This document shows positions 1 to 8,427 of a DNA stretch of 16,606 bases, one piece after another. Under the pieces are notes generated by a model. It saw only the letters and a program-made list of their open reading frames with translations. It did not search any database and was not told the DNA's origin. Numbering within the stretch: the first letter of the stretch is position 1; the number at the start of each line of letters is the position of its first letter. The DNA comes from Isotricha intestinalis (lineage: Eukaryota > Ciliophora > Litostomatea > Vestibuliferida > Isotrichidae). The stretch spans positions 1 to 16,606 of the forward strand of contig JAJJLU010004213.1 of the NCBI GenBank assembly GCA_023807065.1. Reading direction: 5' to 3'. The translations under genes were made by a program, and so were the position numbers.

Positions 1-3000
1 TTTACTAATAATATTTTTAAAAAGATTATTTTTATTATTTAATAAATTACTTTTCTTTTGTTCTTTTAATTTCATAATTTTCATTTGTTTTAATAATCTT
101 ATTAAACTCATTGTATTTATATGAGACAACGATAATTTATTTTTGTTTGAATTTTTCCATTGATCAATATAATTTTTAAAAATTTCATAATTAAATATTT
201 TAGAATTTTTTCCTTTAATTTTAATTTTAATATTTAATCTAATAATTTTTGATTTTCCATTTAATTGTTTTATTATTGACATAAATTCTTGTTTATTATT
301 ATTTAATTTCTTTATTTTCCATTTATCAAAATATTTCTTTAAAGAATTTTGTTTTTCTTCTTTTTTAACCATTTGAATGTTATTCTCTATTAAATTATTA
401 TTTTCATTTTTATTATTATCTTTATTTCTTTTAATAAATGGTTTTATAACTTTTTTTTTCTCAATTAATTGTCTATTTGTATTTAAATTTTGATGAATTA
501 AAGTTTTCCATATTTGAAAACATTGATTTATATTATTTTCTTTTTTTTCTTTTTTTATTATTTTTTCTAATAAATTCTTTAAAGATTTTTCTTCTTTATT
601 ACTTTTATTTTGTAAATTTTTTAAGTTATTAACATTAATTAATTTCTTTAAAATATCCCTTTTTTCAATTAATATTTTCCATTTATTAAAATATTTCTTT
701 GTGTTATTATTATCTGTATTTTTTCTTTTATATACTATAATTTTTTTTATTATATTTCTATTAGAAATTTTCCATTTATAAAAAAAATCTAAAAGTTTAA
801 TTTCATTTTTATTATCATTTTTATATTTATTTTCCATAATATTATTTTGATTTTTTTTTAATTTTTGATTCAAAATATTATCTTTATTTAGAAGTAATTT
901 TTGTAAAATATTTTTTTTATAAAAACCATTTTTCCATTTCTCAAAAGCATTTTTTTCACTATAAAAAAGATTAACAAATTTAATTTTTTGAATTAAATCT
1001 CCTAAAAAGCTTTTATTTATTTTTTTATTTTCTTCATCATAAATTTTAATAACACGAATATTAGGACTTAATAATTTATTTTTTTGATTATTAAGATTGT
1101 TATTATTATGAAAAAGATTATTTTTATTCTGAATAATATTAAAATTAATATGTTGATTTTCACAATGAAAATTTTTTTCATTATTAACACTATTATTAAA
1201 AGATTTAATAGATTGAAAATTATGAAAATTATTAAAATTATTATTATCTCCAATTATATCAGAAATATTAATTAAAGAATCATTAATAAAATTACTTTTA
1301 TTTAATTCAAAATTTAAATTTTTAACTATTGAATAATTATTTTGTTCTTTATTTATTGGAATTGATAAATTAAAAGAAGAAATAATTAAATTGTTTTCTT
1401 TTTTTGAATTTATTGATATTTCATTTTCTTCTTTTTCACTTATTGTTGAAAAAAAATCAATATTATTATTTTTTAAAGTTTTTATTATGTTTTCTATTAT
1501 TTTTTTTTTATTTGTTTTTTCAAACCATATATTTATATATTTTTTTATTTTTTTTATTTTTGAATTTCTTAAGACTTTTATTTTTTTTTCTTGATTTAAA
1601 AGAGAAAAAAATTCTTTTTGGATTTTTAAACTATTTTTTTTTTTTATTTCTTTAATAATATTAAATGCTATTTCTTTTCTTTTATTTGATATTAATTTTA
1701 TTAAATTTTTCATCATTAAATTTTCATTATTTATTTTAAATCTCCAAATACAAAATTTTTTAAATAAAAGAAATTTTAATTCATTATTGTTTTCTTTTAA
1801 ATTTTCATCTTCTTCTTCTTTTCTAAAAGAATATTTTTTTAATAATAAAGGAAAACTTTTATATTTTGTTAATTTATTTAAATGTTTTAATTGATTTAAT
1901 TCTTTATTTTCTTTTTTTTCTTTATTCAAATTTTTTTTCCATTTTTTTAAAAAGTATTTTTTCCTTTTTAATTCAGTTTTTAAAATAATATTTTCAATTT
2001 TTTTCTTTTTTATAATAAAATCATTTTTTCCTTTAAATTGATTAAAAAAACTTTTCAAAATTATTTTCTTAAGATTTAAAACAAAATTTTGAATACTTTT
2101 CATATGAAAAAATTTTTTTAATTTTAAAGTAATTTTCCTGATAAATATTTTTTTATATAAATTATCAATAAATATTAATTGATCAATGAATTTTTCTTGA
2201 ATTTCTAAAAGATTCATTAATTTTTTTCTGGAAAGAAATCCTCTGAAAAATTTTTGAATAAAAATGATTTTAAAAATAGTTTTCCACCATTGTTGAATTA
2301 AAATAATTTTTTGTATCCCATCATTTTTATTAGTTTGACAACTTCCATTTTTAATAGAAGTAGAATATTCATATCTTCTAATAAAAACTGCAATTCTTTC
2401 AGCATCATTTAATTCTTTTTTATCAAAACAATTTTTAATATTATTTTTTTTATTTATTGGAATTGGAGTTAAAGAATTTTCAGGTAATTTTGTTATTATT
2501 TTATTTGCTCTTTTTTCTATTGGTTTTATTCCTTTACATTTATTAATACAATCATTTAAATTTTGTGGTTTTGTTAATGATAATTTTTTACATAATTTTT
2601 TTTTTTTCATTGTTCTTCTTTTCTAATATTACATTTTTTAAATAATATTCTCCACTTTTTTCACTAAATCTTTTTGTTCCTGATAATGTTATTGATTTAT
2701 GCTTTTCTAAAAATGATGCTAATCTCAATTGACATTTATTTATTAATATTTCTGGTCTTTTTGCTTTCTAAAAATTATTATTTATTTTTTACTTTATATT
2801 CTGGAATTTCTTTTTCTATTTTTTGATTCATTAATTCTTTTATATTTATTTGATTATCATTTATATTATTGTCTATTTCATCTTTTGATGATATTTCTGA
2901 TGATAAACTTTTATCCTTTTCTTTTTTTATATTTTTTTTTTCTTTTTCTTCCTTTTTATTCTCATTTATTGTTGAACTTACATTTTTTTTTCTTTTCTTT

Positions 3001-3179
3001 TTTTTATTATCTGAAAATTTACTTTCTTCTTCTCTTTTTATCTTGTTTTTCTCTTTTATTGAATTGTTTATCTATAGTTAATATTTTTTTTATATGTTTT
3101 TATTTACATTCTTCTTCAATGCATTTCCAAATGATATTGTGTTTTGACTTTTCATTCTTGTAAATCTGGCTGAATTCAT
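1..3179 (-). CDS. IQ-motif / SFI1-like W-repeat protein (partial, spliced, apparent frameshift)
   Basis: No stop interrupts the minus strand from 2622 to base 1, and the gene runs off the left edge. I traced it upstream through two short introns: exon 1 is 3179-3108 (ATG at 3179, 24 codons), exon 2 is 3071-2793 (93 codons), exon 3 starts at 2767. The exon 3 frame meets the long frame only if one base of the A12 run at 2596-2607 is skipped; about 1,039 residues then lie in the window. Otherwise translation could start at ATG 2610 (870 codons here). Counting from that ATG, a degenerate IQ motif lies near residue 105 and a good one (IQKFFRGFLSRK) at 118-129. At least nine aromatic/hydrophobic-x-x-W-[KRF] motifs follow, with Trp at 224, 289, 362, 559, 613, 644, 701, 764 and 818, for example KKYFNKWK and KKYFDKWK. 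Such repeats resemble the centrin-binding helix of SFI1, and IQ motifs bind calmodulin or centrin. A basal-body, contractile-fibre or cortical scaffold role is inferred. The exact family is not recognised. Confidence 0.8.
2596..2607 (-). other. A12 homopolymer at an apparent +1 frameshift
   Basis: The exon 3 frame enters this A12 run and stops at TAA 2590-2588. The frame one base over stays open from here to the window edge. A run of 11 A would make the gene continuous. The choices are a homopolymer sequencing or assembly error (most likely), a missed intron, transcriptional slippage, or two overlapping genes. The best alternative intron is GTAAAA at 2591 to an AG at 2510 (82 nt, correct phase), but it is longer and less AT-pure than the other two introns. 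Confidence 0.6.
2768..2792 (-). other. Intron 2 of the left-edge gene, 25 nt, GT-AG
   Basis: On the minus strand it begins GTAAAAAATA and ends AATTTTTAG. Apart from the two terminal Gs it is pure A/T and carries an in-frame TAA. Excision joins ...IPEYK to KAKRPEIL... in phase 0. A length of 25 nt is within the range of ciliate introns. Confidence 0.75.
3072..3107 (-). other. Intron 1 of the left-edge gene, 36 nt, GT-AG
   Basis: On the minus strand it begins GTAAATAAAA and ends TTAACTATAG. It contains an in-frame TAA that would stop the exon 1 frame. Removing it joins two open frames in phase 0, residues ...ALKKN and INNSIKE.... A TTAAC just before the acceptor could serve as the branch site. 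It has only one C outside the splice-site area, unlike the flanking exons. Confidence 0.72.
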
Positions 3180-3381
3180 TTTAATATTTATTTATTTTTT
3201 TTCAATTTTATTCATAATCAAATTTAATAAAGAATAAATTAAAAATAATACAATTATTTTAAAGTTAAATATAATATAATTAAAATAGCAAATATAAAAT
3301 TTCCCTTTTAATATATTATGTGTATTCTTTATAAATAATTAATATTTTTATTATGAGAAGTCTATTTATTTTTCAAATCCA
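3180..3381. promoter_or_regulatory. Divergent intergenic region, putative shared promoter
   Basis: This 202-bp stretch separates the start codons of two divergently transcribed genes and is almost pure A/T. It must hold both 5' leaders and probably both promoters. I see no specific box that I can defend. A 12-codon upstream ORF (ATG 3353 to TAA 3391) overlaps the start of the plus-strand gene in another frame. Confidence 0.35.
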
Positions 3382-5883
3382 ATGGAATTAAAAAAAGAGG
3401 AGAAAAAAAAAAAAGAATTCATAAAGAAAAAAAAAGAAGAAAATAAAGAGAAAAAAAAAGAAGAAAATAAAGAGAAAAAAGAGAAGAAAATTGAGAAAGC
3501 AAAAATTCGTTTGTATCGTTTTTTAACCAGTGAAATTTTTAGAGGAAAAATGATAAATTTCTGCAATGAAAATTGTTATTCTTTCACAAGAAAAGAAGAA
3601 AACACACATGAACAAGGAAAAATATTTGAAGAATTCAGAAAAATTATTAATGACTCACTTGAAGAATTTTGTGAAGAAAAAAAAATTAGTGATGATATTT
3701 TTTTAGAAGCTGTTGAAAAAGGAATTAAAGATGATAAAAAAGAAATAAGAGACTATTTTCTACAATTAGATTCTATGAATAGTTTTCATTTTTTTAAAGA
3801 ATTAATGATTAAATCTTTAGATTTTAATGAAGAGAAAAGAAGAAAAAAAGAAGAAGAAGAAAGAATAAAAAGAGAAAAAGAAGAAGAGGAAAGAAAGAGA
3901 AAAAAAGAAGAAGAAAGATTAAGAAAATTAAAAGAAGAAGAAAAAAGATTAAAAAGATTAAAAGAAGATGAGGAAAGAAAAAGAAAAGAAGAAGAAGAAA
4001 GACTTAGAAAATTAAGAGAAGAAGAAGAAAGAAAGAAAAAAGAAGAAGAAGAAAGACTTAGAAAATTAAAAGAAGAAGAAGAAAGAAAGAAAAAAGAAGA
4101 AGAAGAAAGACTTAGAAAATTAAGAGAAGAAGAGGAAAGAAAAAGAAAAGAAGAAGAAGAAAGACTTAGAAAATTAAGAGAAGAAGAAGCAGAAAGATTA
4201 AGAAAATTAAAAGAAGAAGAAGAAAGATTAAGAAAATTAAGAGAAGAAGAAGAAGCTAAAAAAATTCCAAGAATTATTAAAGTTAAACCTAAGAAAATTA
4301 TTGAAGGAAAAGATCCTGATATTGATAGAATTAAATTAGAAATATATTATACTTTATGTGAAATTGATAAGAAAAAAAAAGAAATTAAAGAATTAAATTG
4401 GAATTTTGATAAGTTATCAAAAGAAAATAAAGGTTTTAAAAAAATAATTGAATTAATTTTAGCAAATAATGAAAAAGAAGAAGAAAAAAAAAAGGAAGAA
4501 AAAAAAGAAGAAGAAGAAGGAGAAATGAAATTTAATGATGAAGAAGAAAATAAGAAAAATAAAAATAAAAAGTCAATAAAAATTAAAATAATTAATATTA
4601 AAAATAAAAAAAAAGATGAGAAAAAACATGAAAAAACAAAAACAGAAAATACTAATTCAAATGAAGAAAATAATGATAATAATATAATTCATAAAAGAAT
4701 AAAAAGTGAAAGCAACAAAAAAAATGAAAAAAATAATCAAAGTTTAAAAATAAAAGTTTTAAAAAATCAATTATTAAATTATCAAGAATTAGTAAAAAAA
4801 ATACAAAAAAAATTAGAGAAAAAAAAGAAAGAAGAAAATATAGAATATTTTCTAAAATTAAATCAATATTTGGATTTAAAAAATTTTGAAGCAAAAAATT
4901 TAAGTTATAATTTAGATGAAATGAAATTAAAGATTTATAATTCAGAAAAAGAAATTGAAAAATTGGAAAATAATTTGACAAAAATGATTGAAGAAAAAAA
5001 GAAATTAAAGTCTAAATATTTTAATTCAAAAAATAATTGTAAAAAAATAGAAGATAAAAATGAATGGCTTGAAAAAAAGAAAAATACAATAAATAAAAAT
5101 TTAGAAAAGAAAAAAATTAGATTATTACATTATAATGAAAAAATAAAAGAAAAAGAAAATATAATAAATGAATTAAATGAGAAATTAAAAGATGAAAATA
5201 AATATAAAAAAGAAAAAGAAATAATACAAAGAAAAGAATATGAAATACAAAAAAAAGAAGAAAAATTAAATAAAGATGAAAATAAATTAAATTTAGAAAT
5301 TAGTGATTATAAAAATAAAAATGAAAAATATGGGGAATTAAATAAAAATTATAATGAAGAAGAAAAACCAATTTTAGAAAAAAAAGCAAATATTCCAAAA
5401 GAAAATCAAGAAAAAATAAAAAATATGGAAAAAGAACTTAAAAGTAGTATTTTAATTTATAAACAATATGAAAATGATAATAAAGAAAAACAAAAGAATT
5501 TAGAAGAAGAGTTTAAAAGAAATGAAATTGAAAAAGAAAATTTTATTAAAGAAATAGAAGAAAATAATGATATTAATTCTAATTTAAAAATTAGATTAAA
5601 TGAATTAAAAAAGCAATTCAAACAATTAAATGAAGAAAATGAAAAAAATAAAAAAGAATTAGAAAAAAAAATAAATTTTAAAAATCAAGAATTTTTAAAA
5701 AATAAAGAAGAATTAGAAAATAAAATTAATGAATTAAATCAATTAAATAATAAATTAATTGAAGAAAATAATATATTAAAAAAACAAAATGAAGAAAATC
5801 AAAAAAAAATAAAAGATAAATTTATTATTGAAGAAAAAATAAAAAAAGGTATTAAAGAATTAGACAAAAATAAAAAAGAATAA
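3382..5883 (+). CDS. BART-domain (CFAP36-like) coiled-coil protein
   Basis: The 833-aa intron-free ORF opens with a Lys/Glu tail (residues 1-40). Residues about 42-148 form an ARL2-binding-protein (BART)-like helical domain. It shares a clear skeleton with the next gene: NC..F...EENT.EQG..F.EF...I...LE..C.E.KI....FL.A..KG..DDK....YF.QL...N.F..FK..M.K. BART domains in CFAP36 and BART/ARL2BP bind ARL2/ARL3-type small GTPases, so binding to a ciliary ARL is likely by family. Residues about 150-290 are a Glu/Arg/Lys helix with four copies of an 18-residue repeat and shorter 11-residue variants. About 375-450 is low-complexity K/E/N. About 450-833 is a long coiled coil with Leu/Ile heptads. CFAP36 is much shorter (about 340 aa in human) and lacks this coiled coil, so this looks like a paralog recast as a scaffold. 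The start is the first ATG of the frame, although its context (C at -3) is less A-rich than those of the next two genes. Confidence 0.85.
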   Translation: MELKKEEKKKKEFIKKKKEENKEKKKEENKEKKEKKIEKAKIRLYRFLTSEIFRGKMINFCNENCYSFTRKEENTHEQGKIFEEFRKIINDSLEEFCEEKKISDDIFLEAVEKGIKDDKKEIRDYFLQLDSMNSFHFFKELMIKSLDFNEEKRRKKEEEERIKREKEEEERKRKKEEERLRKLKEEEKRLKRLKEDEERKRKEEEERLRKLREEEERKKKEEEERLRKLKEEEERKKKEEEERLRKLREEEERKRKEEEERLRKLREEEAERLRKLKEEEERLRKLREEEEAKKIPRIIKVKPKKIIEGKDPDIDRIKLEIYYTLCEIDKKKKEIKELNWNFDKLSKENKGFKKIIELILANNEKEEEKKKEEKKEEEEGEMKFNDEEENKKNKNKKSIKIKIINIKNKKKDEKKHEKTKTENTNSNEENNDNNIIHKRIKSESNKKNEKNNQSLKIKVLKNQLLNYQELVKKIQKKLEKKKKEENIEYFLKLNQYLDLKNFEAKNLSYNLDEMKLKIYNSEKEIEKLENNLTKMIEEKKKLKSKYFNSKNNCKKIEDKNEWLEKKKNTINKNLEKKKIRLLHYNEKIKEKENIINELNEKLKDENKYKKEKEIIQRKEYEIQKKEEKLNKDENKLNLEISDYKNKNEKYGELNKNYNEEEKPILEKKANIPKENQEKIKNMEKELKSSILIYKQYENDNKEKQKNLEEEFKRNEIEKENFIKEIEENNDINSNLKIRLNELKKQFKQLNEENEKNKKELEKKINFKNQEFLKNKEELENKINELNQLNNKLIEENNILKKQNEENQKKIKDKFIIEEKIKKGIKELDKNKKE
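3995..4259 (+). repeat. In-frame 54-bp tandem repeat encoding a charged helix
   Basis: The element CTTAGAAAATTA recurs at 4003, 4057, 4111 and 4165, exactly 54 bp apart, so each unit is 18 codons: LRKLR/K-EEEE-RKKK/R-EEEER. Units differ by a few A/G changes (R/K swaps). After 4190 the pattern shortens to 33-bp units (LRKLKEEEERL). The encoded segment is a Glu/Arg/Lys-rich single helix or coiled coil. The unit length keeps the frame, so copy number can vary without breaking the gene. Confidence 0.85.
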
Positions 5884-6000
5884 AAAAAAATAAAAATAAT
5901 ATTTTTTTTAAATGATATATTTAAAGATTTTTTTTAGTTGTTTAATTGAATATATATATAAATTAAATATCATAATAAAAGAATTTCAAACACAACAAAA

Positions 6001-6034
6001 AATATATATATATATATAAAAATATATATATATA
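6001..6034. repeat. AT dinucleotide microsatellite in the 5' leader
   Basis: Two (AT)n runs, about 6002-6018 and 6022-6034, are separated by a few A. They end seven bases before the ATG of the CFAP36 gene, so they probably lie in its leader or core promoter. Such tracts vary in length readily. Confidence 0.75.
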
Positions 6035-6040
6035 CAAAAA

Positions 6041-8011
6041 ATGTCTGAACCTAAAAACGTAGATGAAGTATATAAATATGTTCTGAAAAAAGTATCAAGC
6101 CCTGAATTCCGAAATCAAATAAAGGATTTCATAGATCAAAATTGTACTAATTTTTTAGACATAGAAGAAAATACTTTTGAACAAGGAGGTTTATTTAATG
6201 AATTTACAATGTTAATTGATAATCTTTTAGAAAAATTATGTAAAGAATCAAAAATAACAGAAGAAATGTTTTTATTAGCTGCAAAGAAAGGATTAGAAGA
6301 TGACAAAAATAAAAAATATTTTGAACAATTAATTGCTTTCAATAATTTTAATTATTTTAAAGCTATGATGACTAAAAGAAATTATCAAATTATTGCTATG
6401 GTTGAAAAAGAAATGGAAAAAGAAAGAGAAAAAAATAAAAAAATTAATGCAAAAAAAGAAGAAAAAAAATTCTCTGATAAAGAAATGCAACAAGCTATTA
6501 AAATGTCTCTTGCATTAGAAGATGAAAAAAGAAGGATTGCCGCTATTGAAGAAGAAGATTTAAAAAGAGCTATTAAATTAAGTATACTTGAAGCTCAAAA
6601 TAAAAATTTACCTAAACCTGTTGAAAATGTAAATCTCAATAATAATAATAAAAAAAATGATAACAATATTAATAAAAAAAATGAAGGTGTTAATAATAAT
6701 AATAAAAATGATAATAATTTTAATAAAAAAAATGAAACTGTGGGTAAAAATGATAATAATAATAATAAAAAAAATGAAAATATTAAAAAAAATGATAATA
6801 TTAATAATAACAATAAAAAAATAGAAAATAAAAGTAATATTGGTAATGTGAATATTAATTTATCAAGTAATTTGAATGTTAAAGAAGAGGGATTAAATAG
6901 TAATGTAAAAAAAGAAGCAAAATTTGAATCTTCTGGAAAAGGATTTGGAAGTCAAATAAATGCTTTAAATTCTCAGTTTGGAATAAATGAAAATATCAAT
7001 AAAAATACTCCAACTCCTAAGCCAAAAACATATAAGGATATTAATGTAAAAGAAAAAATAGAAAATAAAGATAATAATATTGATAATAATGAAGATAATA
7101 ATGCTTTTCCTATTACAAAAAGTCAAAATGAAGAAATCAAAAAATATGAAGGTCATGATCCTGTTTATCCTTTTTTTCAAAAGAAAAGAGATAATCCTTT
7201 AGAATCAATAAATCCGAATAAAAAATATACAAACGTGGAAAATAAAAATTATGAATTTGTAACTCCAAATAAAAATTATGAAGTTTATGAAAATATAACA
7301 AGTGAAAATCCAACTCCAAATCCAAACACAAAGGACATTCCAATAACTAAAAAAAAAGATGAAAATTTAATACAAACAATACAAGTTGAAAAATATAAAG
7401 AAAAGAAAGAAGAAGAAGATGTTAAAATAGAAAATAATAATAATATTATTAAAAATGAAGATCCAATATTTGATTCTTTATTAGATGATGATAATGATGA
7501 TAAGAAAAATGTAAATATGGGAAATGCAAATATTAATTTTGGTAAGAAAGAAAATATTAATAAGGAACCAATCAAAGAAAATGCTGCTTCTTTAATTAAA
7601 AAAAGTTTAGAAAATAATGCAATAAGAAATCCTAATGAACCAATTAAAAATTCATTTTTTGATAAAAGCGATAAATTAAATCCAATTAAAAAAAAACAAG
7701 GAGATTTTATTTCTGGAATGTATAATCAAAGTAATTATACTAAAAGTAATTATAGTGAATTAGAAGATAAATTTTCTAATAAGAAAGTCAGTGTTATTGA
7801 AAAAAAAGATGCTAATCAAGAATTAGAAAAAAAAACTAATGAAATTGAAAAAGAAAGAATTGAAAAAATGAAACAATATAGAGAAATGATTTTAAAAATG
7901 AAAAGAGAAGAAAGAAAAAAAAAAGAAATAGAATATATAAATGAAGAAGAAAAAAAAAGATTAGAAGCTAGAAAAGAGTTAGCTGAAAAATTAATTTCTG
8001 GAAAAAAATAA
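6041..8011 (+). CDS. CFAP36: CFAP36 (CCDC104) ortholog with BART domain and two UIMs
   Basis: This 656-aa protein has an N-terminal BART domain (residues about 9-115) ending in NYFKAMMTKRN, close to the FKAMM segment of animal CFAP36. Two ubiquitin-interacting motifs follow: about 146-162 (core QQAIKMSL, A152 and S156) and about 170-186 (core KRAIKLSI, A177 and S181), each with the A-x-x-x-S spacing and upstream acidic residues. Residues about 200-263 are an Asn/Lys/Asp repeat tract and 264-590 look disordered. The last 59 residues form a charged helix (YREMILKMKREERKKK, then EEKKRLEARKELAEKL) that parallels the C-terminal conserved block of CFAP36. That both ends match supports orthology. 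CFAP36 is a ciliary ARL3-binding protein by family knowledge; ubiquitin binding here is inferred from the UIMs. The protein is about twice the length of human CFAP36, mostly through the low-complexity middle. The start has an A-rich context (ACAAAAAATG). Confidence 0.85.
   Translation: MSEPKNVDEVYKYVLKKVSSPEFRNQIKDFIDQNCTNFLDIEENTFEQGGLFNEFTMLIDNLLEKLCKESKITEEMFLLAAKKGLEDDKNKKYFEQLIAFNNFNYFKAMMTKRNYQIIAMVEKEMEKEREKNKKINAKKEEKKFSDKEMQQAIKMSLALEDEKRRIAAIEEEDLKRAIKLSILEAQNKNLPKPVENVNLNNNNKKNDNNINKKNEGVNNNNKNDNNFNKKNETVGKNDNNNNKKNENIKKNDNINNNNKKIENKSNIGNVNINLSSNLNVKEEGLNSNVKKEAKFESSGKGFGSQINALNSQFGINENINKNTPTPKPKTYKDINVKEKIENKDNNIDNNEDNNAFPITKSQNEEIKKYEGHDPVYPFFQKKRDNPLESINPNKKYTNVENKNYEFVTPNKNYEVYENITSENPTPNPNTKDIPITKKKDENLIQTIQVEKYKEKKEEEDVKIENNNNIIKNEDPIFDSLLDDDNDDKKNVNMGNANINFGKKENINKEPIKENAASLIKKSLENNAIRNPNEPIKNSFFDKSDKLNPIKKKQGDFISGMYNQSNYTKSNYSELEDKFSNKKVSVIEKKDANQELEKKTNEIEKERIEKMKQYREMILKMKREERKKKEIEYINEEEKKRLEARKELAEKLISGKK
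6638..6832 (+). repeat. In-frame AAT/AAA-rich low-complexity tract (Asn/Lys/Asp)
   Basis: Imperfect repeats of NNNNKKNDNN and NKKNE type cover residues about 200-263 of the CFAP36 protein. The codons are nearly all AAT, AAA, GAT and GAA. It lies right after the UIMs and looks like a flexible spacer. It resembles the Asn-rich tracts of other very AT-rich genomes. Confidence 0.75.
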
Positions 8012-8427
8012 ATTTTTTTGTGATAATTATTATTGATTTTATTCTTAGGAAAACTTTAAAAAATTTAATTATCTTTTAAATTATTTTTTTTATTTTTTAT
8101 ATTTGTTTTAATGGAAATTTAATTTTATATTTATTTAAAATTTATTCTTTTTTTGGGTTTTTCTTTAAAGATATTATATTAGATATTACATAATTAATAA
8201 ACTATTATTTTAAATTTAATTTATTAATTTTTTTTTTCAGCCAAATTATAAAGTAAATCACTAATTTTTTAATTAAACAAATTATAATTTTATCTTTACT
8301 AAATCAAAATTTATATAAGTAAAAGTTTTTATTTTAAAAACAACATTATAAATCTTAATTAATTAATGATATATTAATTATAATATTTTAAAGGAGAAAA
8401 ATAAATTTTTGTATTATAATAAAAAAA
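8012..8427. other. Intergenic region, no gene seen
   Basis: This 416-bp A/T-rich stretch lies between the CFAP36 stop and the large USP. It should hold the 3' end of one transcript and the promoter of the next. A T-rich run ending in CAG at about 8227-8240 looks like a splice acceptor, but no convincing exon precedes it. Short AT palindromes (around 8358-8380) are expected by composition. I see no RNA gene. Confidence 0.6.

Noticed and set aside
2510..2591. An 82-nt third intron that would repair the frame break
   Set aside because: The phase fits, but the stretch translates well in the downstream frame, has many C residues and is far longer than the two clear introns. Kept only as an alternative.
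2630..2700. Endosulfine-like motif (KRFSEKSGEYYL) in exon 3 of the left gene
   Set aside because: Endosulfines need FDSGDY with Phe-Asp directly before Ser; here two extra residues intervene and Asp is Glu, so the likeness is too weak to call.
2869..3163. Plus-strand ORFs rich in Ser/Phe/Leu
   Set aside because: They are antisense shadows of exon 2 and adjoining sequence of the minus-strand gene; poly-Phe/Ser is what Lys/Glu codons give when read backwards.
4652..4981. Minus-strand ORF of 109 aa, Phe/Leu/Tyr-rich, like a membrane protein
   Set aside because: It is antisense to the coiled-coil gene; the hydrophobic look comes from reading AAA/GAA/AAT codons in reverse.
8225..8245. T-rich run ending in CAG as a splice acceptor for the USP
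   Set aside because: No upstream coding exon or fitting donor is seen, and the ORF has a good A-rich start at 8428.
8340..8400. AT palindromes as a replication origin or terminator
   Set aside because: Short AATTAATT inverted repeats are expected at this base composition and occur throughout the window.
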